From: Anthoceros angustus
Lineage: Eukaryota; Streptophyta; Anthocerotopsida; Anthocerotales; Anthocerotaceae
DNA: 64,000 nucleotides
Assembly: GCA_010909165.1 (NCBI GenBank)
Contig: MU008204.1
Span: 265,810 to 329,809 of the forward strand
Direction: 5' to 3'
Made by a program: the position numbers and the translations under genes. Each line of letters begins with the position of its first letter. Position 1 is the first letter of the stretch. The notes under the pieces were generated by a model. The model ran no database searches. It was given only the letters and a program-made list of their open reading frames with translations, and was not told the origin of the DNA. Of the stretch, positions 30,006 through 41,095 are shown in pieces.

Positions 30006-31757
30006 ATGGGTCTGAAATGGGTCCTTGCCCTGGCCTTGGCCTTGTCCTGCGTGTGCGCAGCAATGGGGCTTCGAGCCGAGCTGCAGCTGGAAGAGCCTCG
30101 GGAGATTCTGCGGACTGATGGAGGCAGAATCGAGGCTTGGTCCAACATACGGTCTTTGAGAGACGCCAATGTGGCCGCTGCAAGGGTCACCATCAGGCAG
30201 CGCGGCCTTGTGCTGCCCAAGTACTCCGACTCGGCGAGCATCGTATACGTTGAGGATGGTGAGTGCCGGCTCCGAGACACAGATCTGTATTCTTCCTGCT
30301 TCCACGTCTGGATCCTGCATGCCTAGAGCCACACTCTGATCACGAGTGTGTATGGAGGCCACGAGAACGCATTGATCGGCTTTGCTGTGACTTGGGGCGC
30401 TTGCAGGTGAGGGTTATGCTGGGATTCTCACAGGCTACTCATTGGGAGAGGCATCCGGTGTGAGGCGTGTGAGACGTGGTGACATTGTGGCCGTCCCCCG
30501 AGGTGTTGCCTCCTGGTGGTACAACTCCGGCAACAGCGAGCTTCGCATCCTCGGCCTTGCCGAGACATCGGCTGGATATGAGGCTGGTGAACCCACGGTA
30601 AGAATTGCGTACCTCACTTGTCAGTCTGGTCCATCTCATCAGAGCAGCACTGACCTGATCAGAGCTGCCTTGTCTCACCATTTTACCGTGCAGGGCTTTT
30701 TCTTGATCGGCGGAGGCCGGGAGGGCGGAAGGCAGCACCAGCATGAGAGGCGCCGGGAAGGGCAGCAGGAGTTCCGCGGAATCTTGCACGGATTCAGGAG
30801 GGAGTTCTTGGCGGACGCCTGGGACGTGGATGAGAGGCAGGTGGACGAGTTCCTTCAGAGCCAGCAGGGTGTGGGCATCGTCCAGGCTGAACGTGATGTG
30901 AGAATCGAAGAGACCCGCGGTAACTGCTGCAGGGCGGGCACCGGGCCAGTCAAACCCATCTGCGGGAGCACATTGCTAGTGGGAGTTCGTGTACAACATT
31001 CAGGAAGGTTCAGCCGACGTCCGCGTTCGCAATGCTGGCCTCTTCAACACCGCTAACAGGTTCAAGCTTCCGATTCTCCAGAATGTCAACTTGGTGCATC
31101 ATACGGCCGTCTCGAGCCGGTACTTCCTTGTCCCTGTTTTCGCCATTGAATCTGGACGGCAAGGTCGGGATTCTAATTTTCTGCAATGGCTTTCACCTCA
31201 CTGCTCCGGCGGCTTGATTGTGTACCTGGAACTGTCTCAGAACGCAATTTTGGCTCCTCAATGGGCTGTCAACGGCCATATCCTCGTGCACATCCTGAGA
31301 GGGTCCGCCAGACTGGAAATTTCTGGCAACGACGGAGAGCGACTCGTGAGCCAGGACATCAAGGAAGGTGATGCGTACGTAGTCCACGCTTCTACCCGCA
31401 CGGCGTCAGGCTGGAAACGAAGGTTTGGAATGGATTGCCTTCCACACCACAGACCAGTAAGCTGCTTAGCCATAGCCAATTTGATGCTTCCACCATTATC
31501 CAGTGCCGACCCACCATTATCCAGTGCTGACCCAACGTTCTCCTGAACCTGCTCCTGTTCAGGCCTTTCGTTGAGGCTCTTGCAGGCAACACATCCGTTT
31601 ACAGGAACCTCCGGAAGAGGTGGCAGCTGCAGCCTTCAATGTGGATGTTCACAAGATTAGGCAGCTGAGGAACGCCGGAGGCCAGCTTTCCTTCTTCCAG
31701 GACGTGGCCGCGACCCCTGACAGCTCCTTCCTCCGCTACTTCAAGAGCAGCAAGTGA
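30006..31757 (+). pseudogene. 11S-globulin (two-cupin) gene, copy B, full length with indels
   Basis: The most complete copy. Exon 1 30006-30258 starts with a signal peptide (MGLKWVLALALALSCVCAA); exon 2 30407-30597; exon 3 30694-31119; exon 4 31241-31456; exon 5 31563-31757. All introns are GT-AG, 96-148 bp, and phases agree for exons 1-3. The first cupin includes GDIVAVPRGVASWWYNSG and the second APQWAVNGHILVHILRG, with a C-terminal VYRNLPEEV-type segment. Indels at about 30930, 30975, 31095, 31390 (lost C), 31610 and 31715 break exons 3-5. The product would be a secreted, vacuolar storage globulin. It is either decayed or has consensus errors. Confidence 0.85.
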
Positions 31758-32107
31758 AGCGAGCGAGCCTTTCGTAAATGTAGATGAAAAACTGAGCGAG
31801 ATCCTTCCACAAATGTAGATACACTGCAAGCAGGCTTCAGAGCCTTTCTTTGTTGAGACTTGTTGAGAAATAAATTTTTAGTGTACAAGACTAAAATCTT
31901 TGTGAATCCTTCCAAGTTGCTGCACTTGGTGCAGTCCAAGTCTTCCTTAGAACATGTTCAGGTTGTGCAGTCTGTCCAGTTTCTGTCCTTGCCTGCATGG
32001 GCATCAGTATGGAAGCTGTTGCCAACTGTGTGCCATGCATGCTCTCTCATTCTCCGTAACTTCACTATTTCCTTCCAGCAATCTGGGCCCTCTAGGGGAC
32101 TCCTGTA

Positions 32108-32600
32108 CCTAGCTGAGAGGATGGTGAAGTATGGCACCTAGGGAATGCTCAGAAACTTGTCAGAAAGATTTGGTGACCTGGAACGCCATGATGGCAGTGT
32201 TCCCAGGCATGGCAGGGCAAGTAAGCCCTTCAACTTCACGGAGTCATGCATGAGTGTGCCCCAATTTTGTGACATTTGCGTGTATCCTGCATGCGTCTGC
32301 AAGTTTGGGCACCCCAGCTTTTCAGATGGGGAAGAACGAGAACATCAAATCCAAGTGGTTTGTACCAGCGGCTTGGTATTGGTGAACATGTTGACACGTT
32401 GTGACGTGGAAAGCCATGACAGCGGGATATTGTTGCATGCTAACGTAGCAGGGTGAGTTGGACTGCCATCGTGGCAGTGTCTTCCCAAGAGAGCATGGGT
32501 CAGGAAGCTTTTCTTCTCTACAGGAGCTAAGCAACAAGAAGGCATGCCTGAACCCTTTTCCGCAACTTTCAGTCTTTTGGTATGCAACGTGAACATGGGA
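32108..32600 (+). pseudogene. PPR relic in unit U1
   Basis: With several frameshifts the segment reads VKYGT, AQKL, DLVTWNAMMAVFPGMAG, then a degraded L motif (SMGQEAFLLY, ATFSLLVCN). These are P, L and S pieces of the same PPR family as genes 1 and 2. Stops and shifts are frequent, so it is non-coding. Equivalent relics lie in U2 and U3. Confidence 0.75.
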
Positions 32601-32984
32601 GGGAATGGGGATGGGGCTAGAGTTGGCCTGCAAGCTGAAAATGTAATAAGATTCCACCAAAACAAAATGTAATCAGAGGAAATTGGGGCTAAAGTTGGCC
32701 TACGAGCTGAAATATAACAGACACCTAATCTAACTACTCAGGTCATTCCCTGTCAGCTGACAGATGACATTCACTGTCAGCCGACAGATGATGAGCCCCA
32801 GTAGCAGTAGTTGTAGACCAGGTTCTCGATGACCTTGCAGTCCGAAATTTTCTCATTTTCTGCACTACTAGTGGAACTGAGAGCAAGACACTAGGTTGTT
32901 TTCAACACTTTGTTTCCAGGTGCCTAGGCTGATGAAATCTGGCAGAGCTGCATGCTTGCGACAAGGTAGAACAAAGAGCCAGTC

Positions 32985-33366
32985 TCTGCATGAAGGCCAT
33001 CTTCAGTGGTTGTTCAATTCACACTGTCAGGAGCTTTTCCGGAACACCTGGCTGCCAAGCACCTGGTGTGGCTACAAGATGCCGCCCATGTTGTGGGACA
33101 GTACTAGTGAGACCCAAAGGCCAACGCCGTGTTGAACCGGCACTGGGGCATGTTTGCCATATCCGGTCATGCTGCCCTCCCGATACTGAGGAAGTGGGTT
33201 GCAGTCTGAGGCAGCATTTGAGTCGATCACTGCGTGACAGCAGCTATCGAGCAAACTTGCGGTGTTATCAAATTGGGTACCATACTACTCGTTCGCCGTC
33301 CCTTGGCCTTGGCCTTGTCCTGCCTGTGCGCAGCGGTGGGACACAGAGCCGAGGTGCAGCTGGAAA
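32985..33366 (+). pseudogene. 11S-globulin 5' relic (upstream region and signal peptide) in U1
   Basis: Parallels 29700-30095 of copy B, including LALALSCLCAA and the following GAGGTGCAGCTGGAA. There it switches, inside the word GAAATTTGTGA, to SYF1 sequence. The start codon region is altered (TCGCCGTCCC in place of the ATG context), so no translation start is retained. Confidence 0.8.
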
Positions 33367-34555
33367 TTTGTGAGCAGGCCAGCAGGGTGTGTTGATTCAG
33401 ACTTCTCTGAAGTTCGACCCCAACCATGTGGAGGATTTCATACAGTTTTTGGTGTCTGCCAAGAGGTGGCAGGAACAAGTTGGCTCGGTGTGTGAATTAT
33501 GAGACCTTCCAGTCTGTGAAGGCAACACCAGGCAACAGCGCTAGCTGTGGCTGGAGTTGTGCCACTTGCTCACCACCCATGCGCCCGGTTGATGGTTGAT
33601 GCTATCATTCGTAGCGGGGATTCATAAGTTAAGTTTACTGATGAGGCCTACCTAGGTCGACTTTGGACAGCTCTTGCAGACTACTACATCCGTAGAAGCT
33701 TTTTTGAGAAAGCCAGAGATGTGTATGAAGAGGAGCGATGACGACTGTGATAACTGTGACACATTTCACTCTCATTTTGATGCCTGCACTCAATTTGAGG
33801 ACAGCTAGGATGGAGACAATGGATGTGGGGCATCCCACGACTTGGAAGAGTAGGATGTGGCCGCATCGGAGGCAGACGGGGAGCTTGACAATAAGAAGGA
33901 AAAACAGGGCTGCTTCTCTTCCTTCAAACAGTGGCAGAGCTGGTGTGGGAGCGCGCGCGAGCTTCTGCTTCTGTCAAACTTCTGGTTGAAGGATGATAAC
34001 GATGTCGACATAAGGCTGGATCGCCGGCCAGAAGTGGTAAGCAGTGTTCCTCAGGCAAAATCCACACAATGTGCATGAAATGGCATAAGAGAGCGGAGCT
34101 TTTCAAGGATAACCCAGCCAAGCAGATGCTTACATTCACAGAAGCTGTCAACACTGTGGGCAAGCCATGTGACATACGCTATGGATGGCCTTTGCCCATT
34201 TGTACGAAGCCCACAACGATCTTGAGAATGTAAGGTGATTCTCGATAAGGCCGTGCAAGACAGTTGATGATCTGGCTACCGTGTGGTGTGACAGGGCAGG
34301 GCAGGGCAGGGCAGGGCAGAAATTTCAAAGGTGCTCTGGAACTAATGAGACGTGCAGCTGCTGAGCCTAATGCTGCAGTGAGGAGGAAAGGTAAGCACTT
34401 TGTGGGCGGCTAGTCATGCACATGCACGTGAACAAGAAGTTGGACATATCTGATGAGGAGTGTATATCTTGTTCTGTAATCTTGTGCTCGTGGACTGCTT
34501 ACAGTTGCTGCAGATGGCGAAGAGCCAGTTGAGATGAAGCCCTGTGGACAGCTTC
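33365..34555 (+). pseudogene. SYF1: SYF1/XAB2-like splicing factor relic, unit U1
   Basis: Frame-corrected pieces follow the central HAT repeats of plant SYF1 (XAB2), a scaffold of the spliceosomal NineTeen complex: DPNHVEDFIQFLVSA, GRLWTALADYYIRR, ARDVYEE, NFWLKDDNDVD, RRPEVVSSVP, LRQNPHNVH, LYEAHNDLENVRVILDKAV and VDDLATVWCD. A run of five GGGCA units follows, then NFKGALELMRRAAAEPNAAV and, across an intron at 34391-34504, VAADGEEPVEMK. The retained intron shows duplication at DNA level. Many shifts and stops make it non-functional. It covers roughly residues 170-560 of a 900-residue protein. Confidence 0.85.
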
Positions 34556-36950
34556 TACGTTGGCAGGAAATCAGAAATTCTGTTAACGTTGCCGAACCCT
34601 AGGCAAACAGCCTGGTCATTCTGTTGACTACAGGTGATGAAATCTAATCTTTTGGATGTTGGTCCTCCTCATGTAGAGCTCCAAAGAGCGACACCTAGGC
34701 TAGGCTAGCCTCACGCATATCACTGCCGAGTTTCCGCACAACACCAATAGTGATGTTGTGGCTCATCCCCTTCTGTCCCTTGCATGATCTCAAACAGACG
34801 ACAAGCTTTTCCATGGACTCTTGCCATTGTTGCTCAGGTCATTATGCATGAATCAAAGTTTGAAGCTGATGATACGGGGTTCAGTTCCGTTCCTCCCACC
34901 GTGACGGTTCAACGCTCACTCAAATTAACACTCTTCGCACACAGCTTTCAAAAGAGAGTTAGTTATACACTACAAGATTGACCTCTGCTTGCTTCTTCCG
35001 GTCGCTGGCCGAACAAGCTGTAGGCTCCATTAAGACGTCCAATCTTTCCCGAGACAAATCTATTCAAGTGCAGAGAGCTTATAAGGAACAGCAGACGGCG
35101 TTGCCTGCCTGAGCTTCATTTCTTCAAAGAGCAAGATTGAACTTGCTTGCTTTTGCAAGACCACGGTCGTCTGAACGTATGCGACTGGAGCATGATTCCA
35201 CCCTCTGTTCTCCAAAAACAGACAGGAGGAAAGATTCCTGCACCTGCTTCACATCACATCACATGACAGCAAGCCTTGAGGATAATGTTGTGTGTGATAA
35301 AAACGGAGCAAGCCAAATTCCTCCCCAATGTTGCTAAGCGAGCAGACCCAAAACACCTTGTAATGGATCTGCCTTTTCCAGCGCATGAATATTGCAATGT
35401 GTGGTGTGCACTTGCATTCAGTCTGACTCCTTTTGATGGTGATCATGAGTTGTGAATCACTTGATGCCCTCGAAGTGGCGCAGAATGGAAGTGTCGACCC
35501 GAGCACGCGCTGGAAGGAGGAAAGCCGGCCTCCCCGCCGTTTGCTGATGTGTGTGATCTCCTCAGCATCCACATTGAGGCCGCAGGCGCAGGTGCAGGTG
35601 CAGGTGCAGGTGCAGGCGGAACGAATGGCCTGGAATTTTGACAGGGACGATCTTGTTCATTGGTTATTAATACTGTAGTTTATTGGTTATTGTGTTGTTA
35701 TTGAGGTCGTGGCATGAAACAATAAACCATATTGATTGCACAGGGGTGTGCACAAGTGTTAATAAAGCGTTTTGTGCCCAGGCTGTAGTACGGCATGGGT
35801 GAGGGTCTGTAGGATACCTCACCGTTAGGTCGTGCAGCCTCGAACTACCTACGGTAGACAGGTCTTCATATCCGTCGTCGGCTGGTCAGAGTGGGAAGCC
35901 GTGGGAAACCGTGTAGCCCGGCCGGCCGGCTGGGTGCACGTGTCAGACGAATGAGCTCCTGGCTATCTATGCCAGGAGTCGACAGCCAGCCGACACTCTG
36001 ACGGATCCCCTTTTCCCATTTGTTTTTTTTTTTGAATCGCCAGACCTGGTTCTGGGGCCCACCAAGCCTCAAACACTTGGCGGGCATGGGCATCTTCCAT
36101 GCCCCAACTCCTACATCTTCACAAGGCACTCAGCCTCAAGCCTCAAGCCTCAAGCCTCAAGCCTCAAGCCTCAATTTCCCCTATCTTCAAGTCTTCATAA
36201 GCTTCACAGTTGTGAATGACCATCCAGAACCGCTGCACTACCATCTCTCTCTCGTTTCTCAAGTCCACACTGGTGACACATGAATTTGGCAGTCATTGCA
36301 CATGCCAACGTTTTTCGTGACTAACAAAGGTGTGCCATCAGCCCATTAGCCCACCACATGCCAAGCCCACTTTCTCCGAATCTTCTCTCTTCCTCACACA
36401 CTTCCTTCCTTCCTTCCTTCCTTCCTTCCTTCCTTCCTTCCTTCCTTCCTTCAATACCAACTGAGTTTGTGGAACATGTCCTCCTCCATGCTCATCTTCA
36501 AACTCATGCTCACGCTCCTATCAGCAGCTTTCACCACATGTCACACCCATCTTCCCCTCCCAGTGAGTGAACTTTGATGCAACATTGTCCTGCCTTCGCC
36601 ATCGTCATACCTGCTAACCTGCTGACTTTCTCAACCTTTCTATCCCACCTGCCAACTGCACATACCAACTGGCATTGCGATTGCGAGCTTCCAACTTCAC
36701 GACTTGCTCCAAGCATCGCTGCCCACGCTCTACGTCACCGTGGGAGCTTTCAGGCCAGCACGTTCTCAGCGTCACCTAACTAGCCTGCCCGGCCAAACAC
36801 ATCAACCATGCAATTGTAGTGAGGGTTCCATGGTCATCCATCATCATCCTCGAGTATCGCTGGGCCAGCCCTCCTGCACCGCCACCAGGAGGAGACATAT
36901 GAAAGTGGTCTCATCTCTTGCTGCAGTATGTCTTGAAAACAGTGGATTGC
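34556..36950. other. Non-coding core of unit U1 with microsatellites
   Basis: No gene assigned. It holds a GCAGGT run (about 35580-35620), a T tract (about 36023), a CCTCAAG run (36130-36172) and a CTTC run of 13 units (36401-36452). Short open frames such as 34784-34981 recur in all units only because the DNA is nearly identical. A run of AATAAA words at 35718-35770 resembles a transcript 3' end. Confidence 0.55.
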
Positions 36951-36959
36951 CACGTGGCC

Positions 36960-37120
36960 ATAACCATTCAGGCACGGAGGGAGGCTGTTTGTTTGTTCCA
37001 CACACCGCTGAAGGCCCTGCCCGGGAGCTACAAGCTGTGGTATGCGAGGATGGAGGCTGTGCGCACGCTCCACACCTTCCAGAGGGCTATGGTGGCTACG
37101 CTGCATGTACTACAGCTGCT
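36960..37120 (+). pseudogene. SYF1: SYF1 N-terminal exon relic, unit U1
   Basis: Encodes PLKALPGSYKLWYARM, matching the conserved ALKALPGSYKLW-type first HAT repeat of plant SYF1, then degraded sequence. It lies downstream of the central SYF1 relic, so the gene order is scrambled relative to a normal SYF1 gene. The equivalent in U2 is 43494-43660. Confidence 0.7.
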
Positions 37121-37274
37121 ATTGTAGGACAGCAGCTGAGAGGCCTTACGCTATGTTGGACTGGATGTTTGGGAGTGCTTTGCCATATCCGTCATGCTCA
37201 TAGCCCAACACTTGAGAACCAGGTTGGAGTCACAGCACCTCCTGGATCGCTGCGTGTACGCAGCGTGAAGCCAG

Positions 37275-38304
37275 CACCAGCATGAGAGGCGCCAGGAAGG
37301 GCAGCAGGAGTTCCGCGGAATCTTGCACGGATTCAGGAGGGAGTTCTTGGCGGACGCCTGGGACGTGGATGAGAGGCAGGTGGACGAGTTCCTTCAGAGC
37401 CAGCAGGGTGTGGGCATCGTCCAGGCTGAACGTGATGTGAGAATCGAAGAGACCCGCGGTAACGCACTGCAGGGCGGGCACCGGGCCAGTCAAACCCATC
37501 TGCGGGAGCACATTGCTAGCGGGGAGTTCGTGTACAACATTCAGGAAGGTTCAGCCGACGTCCGCGTTCGCAATGCTGGCCTCTTCAACACCGCTAACAG
37601 GTTCAAGCTTCCGATTCTCCAGAATGTCAACTTGGGTGCATCATACGGCCGTCTCGAGCCGGTACTTCCTTGTCCCTGTTTTCGCCATTGAATCTGGACG
37701 GCAAGGTCGGGATTCTAATTTTCTGCAATGGCTTTCACCTCACTGCTCCGGCGGCTTGATTGTGTACCTGGAACTGTCTCAGAACGCAATTTTGGCTCCT
37801 CAATGGGCTGTCAACGGCCATATCCTCGTGCACATCCTGAGAGGGTCCGCCAGACTGGAAATTTCTGGCAACGACGGAGAGCGACTCGTGAGCCAGGACA
37901 TCAAGGAAGGTGATGCGTACGTAGTCCACGCTTCTACCCGCACGGCGTCCAGGCTGGAAACGAAGGTTTGGAATGGATTGCCTTCCACACCACAGACCAG
38001 TAAGCTGCTTAGCCATAGCCAATTTGATGCTTCCACCATTATCCAGTGCCGACCCACCATTATCCAGTGCTGACCCAACGTTCTCCTGAACCTGCTCCTG
38101 TTCAGGCCTTTCGTTGAGGCTCTTGCAGGCAGCACATCCGTTTACAGGAACCTCCCGGAAGAGGTGGCAGCTGCAGCCTTCAATGTGGATGTTCACAAGA
38201 TTAGGCAGCTGAGGGAACGCCGGAGGCCAGCTTTCCTTCTTCCAGGACGTGGCCGCGACAACTTCGACAGCTCCTTCCTCCGCTACTTCAAGAGCAGCAA
38301 GTGA
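37275..38304 (+). pseudogene. 11S-globulin copy C, 3' half
   Basis: Begins in exon 3 (the His/Arg-rich segment and RREFLADAWDVDERQVDEF) and runs to 37661, then exon 4 37783-37999 and exon 5 38106-38304 (stop TGA). Exon 3 and exon 5 are open (SVYRNLPEEVAAAAFNVD; SSFLRYFKSSK), but exon 4 has the one-base loss shared with A and B. The upstream half of the gene is replaced by about 3.9 kb of SYF1-bearing sequence. Confidence 0.85.
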
Positions 38305-38650
38305 AGCGAGCGAGCCTTTCGTAAATGTAGATGAAAACTGAGCGAGATCCTTCCACAAATGTAGATACACTGCAAGCAGGCTTCAGAGCCTTTCTTTGTT
38401 GAGACTTGTTGAGAAATAAATTTTTAGTGTACAAGACTAAAATCTTTGTGAATCCTTCAAGTTGCTGCACTTGGTGCAGTCAAGTCTTCCTTAGAACATG
38501 TTCAGGTTGTGCAGTCTGTCCAGTTTCTGTCCTTGCCTGCATGGGCATCAGTATGGAAGCTGTTGCCAACTGTGTGCCATGCATGCTCTCTCATTCTCCG
38601 TAACTTCACTATTTCCTTCCAGCAATCTGGGCCCTCTAGGGACTCCTGTA

Positions 38651-39125
38651 CCTAGCTGAGAGGATGGTGAAGTATGGCACCTAGGGAATGCTCAGAAACT
38701 TGTCAGAAAGATTTGGTGACCTGGAACGCCATGATGGCAGTGTTCCCAGGCATGGCAGGGGCAAGTAAGCCCTTCAACTTCACGGAGTCATGCATGAGTG
38801 TGCCCCAATTTTGTGACATTTGCGTGTATCCCATGCGTCTGCAAGTTTGGGCACCCCAGCTTTTCAGATGGGGAAGAACGAGAACATCAAATCCAAGTGG
38901 TTTGTACCAGCGGCTTGGTATTGGTGAACATGTTGACACGTTGTGACGTGGAAAGCCATGACAGCGGGGATATTGTTGCATGCTAACGTAGCAGGGTGAG
39001 TTGGACTGCCATCGTGGCAGTGTCTTCCCAAGAGAGCATGGGTCAGGAAGCTTTTCTTCTCTACAGGAGCTAAGCAACAAGAAGGCATGCCCTGAACCCT
39101 TTTCCGCAACTTTCAGTCTTTTGGT
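38651..39125 (+). pseudogene. PPR relic in unit U2
   Basis: Near-identical to 32108-32600, with an extra G in the GGGGCAAGTAAG word and a short deletion (TATCCCATGCG for TATCCTGCATGCG). DLVTWNAMMAVFPGMAG is open here, but stops follow. Confidence 0.72.
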
Positions 39126-39905
39126 ATGCAACGTGAACATGGGAGGGAATGGGGATGGGGCTAGAGTTGGCCTGCAAGCTGAAAATGTAATAAGATTCCA
39201 CCAAAACAAAATGTAATCAGAGGAAATTGGGGCTAAAGTTGGCCTACGAGCTGAAATATAACAGACACCTAATCTAACTACTCAGGTCATTCCTGTCAGC
39301 TGACAGATGACATTCACTGTCAGCCGACAGATGATGAGCCCCAGTAGCAGTAGTTGTAGACCAGGTTCTCGATGACCTTGCAGTCCGAAATTTTCTCATT
39401 TTCTGCACTACTAGTGGAACTGAGAGCAAGACACTAGGTTGTTTTCAACACTTTGTTTCCAGGTGCCTAGGCTGATGAAATCTGGCAGAGCTGCATGCTT
39501 GCGACAAGGTAGAACAAAGAGAGCCAGTCTCTGCATGAAGGCCATCTTCAGTGGTTGTTCAATTCACACTGTCAGGAGCTTTCCGGAACACCTGGCTGCC
39601 AAGCACCTGGTGTGGCTACAAGATGCCGCCCATGTTGTGGGACAGTACTAGTGAGACCCAAAGGCCAACGCCGTGTTGAACCGGCACTGGGGCATGTTTG
39701 CCATATCCGGTCATGCTGCCCTCCCGATACTGAGGAAGTGGGTTGCAGTCTGGAGGCAGCATTTGAGTCGATCACTGCGTGACAGCAGCTATCGAGCAAA
39801 CTTGCGGTGTTATCAAATTGGGTACCATACTACTCGTTCGCCGTCCCTTGGCCTTGGCCTTGTCCTGCCTGTGCGCAGCGGTGGGACTGAGCCGAGGTGC
39901 AGCTG

Positions 39906-41095
39906 GAAATTTGTGAGCAGGCCAGCAGGGTGTGTTGATTCAGACTTCTCTGAAGTTCGACCCCAACCATGTGGAGGATTTCATACAGTTTTTGGTGTCT
40001 GCCAGAGGTGGCAGGAACAAGTTGGCTCGGTGTGTGAATTATGAGACCTTCCAGTCTGTGAAAGGCAACACCAGGCAACAGCGCTAGCTGTGGCTGGAGT
40101 TGTGCCACTTGCTCACCACCCATGCGCCCGGTTGATGGTTGATGCTATCATTCGTAGCGGGGATTCGCAAGTTAAGTTTACTGATGAGGCCTACCTAGGT
40201 CGACTTTGGACAGCTCTTGCAGACTACTACATCCGTAGAAGCTTTTTGAGAAAGCCAGAGATGTGTATGAAGAGGAGCGATGACGACTGTGATAACTGTG
40301 ACACATTCACTCTCATTTTTGATGCCTGCACTCAATTTGAGGACAGCTAGGATGGAGACAATGGATGTGGGGCATCCCACGACTTGGAAGAGTAGGATGT
40401 GGCCGCATCGGAGGCAGACGGGAGCTTGACAATAAGAAGGAAAAACAGGGCTGCTTCTCTTCCTTCAAACAGTGGCAGAGCTGGTGTGGGAGCGCGCGCG
40501 AGCTTCTGCTTCTGTCAAACTTCTGGTTGAAGGATGATAACGATGTCGACATAAGGCTGGATCGCCGGCCAGAAGTGGTAAGCAGTGTTCCTCAGGCAAA
40601 ATCCACACAATGTGCATGAAATGGCATAAGAGGCGGAGCTTTTCAAGGATAACCCAGCCAAGCAGATGCTTACATTCACAGAAGCTGTCAACACTGTGGG
40701 CAAGCCATGTGACATACGCTATGGATGGCCTTTGCCCATTTGTACGAAGCCCACAACGATCTTGAGAATGTAAGGTGATTCTCGATAAGGCCGTGCAAGA
40801 CAGTTGATGATCTGGCTACCGTGTGGTGTGACAGGGCAGGGCAGGGCAGGGCAGGGCAGAAATTTCAAAGGTGCTCTGGAACTAATGAGACGTGCAGCTG
40901 CTGAGCCTAATGCTGCAGTGAGGAGGAAAGGTAAGCACTTTGTGGGCGGCTAGTCATGCACATGCACGTGAACAAGAAGTTGGACATATCTGATGAGGAG
41001 TGTATATCTTGTTCTGTAATCTTGTGCTCGTGGACTGCTTACAGTTGCTGCAGATGGCGAAGAGCCAGTTGAGATGAAGCCCTGTGGACAGCTTC
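39906..41095 (+). pseudogene. SYF1: SYF1 relic, unit U2
   Basis: Same segments as in U1 (DSQVKFTDEAYLGRLWTA, DYYIRRSFLRKPEMC, LIFDACTQFEDS), with its own indels. The word GAGGCCTACCTAGGTCG stands where the fourth copy has GAGGTAGGTCG, changing EVGR to EAYLGR. The GGGCA run has five units and the intron is retained. Confidence 0.85.

Larger units (their letters stand above)
31758..38304 (+). repeat. Tandem unit U1 (about 6.55 kb), ending with 11S copy C
   Basis: From the stop of copy B to the stop of copy C. Order: PPR relic (32108-32600), 11S 5' relic (32985-33366), SYF1 relic (33365-34555), non-coding block with microsatellites (34556-36950), SYF1 N-terminal relic (36960-37120), 11S 3' half (37275-38304). 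U2 repeats it at about 98-99% identity by eye. Confidence 0.92.

Noticed and set aside
30006-31757. Annotating 11S copy B as an intact gene
   Set aside because: Exon structure is right, but at least five indels break exons 3-5. I would upgrade it only if accurate reads remove them.
34784-34981. 65-codon frame repeated exactly in U2 (41323), U3 (47838) and U4 (63300)
   Set aside because: Conservation is explained by near-identical tandem DNA. There is no selection signal, domain or partner exon.
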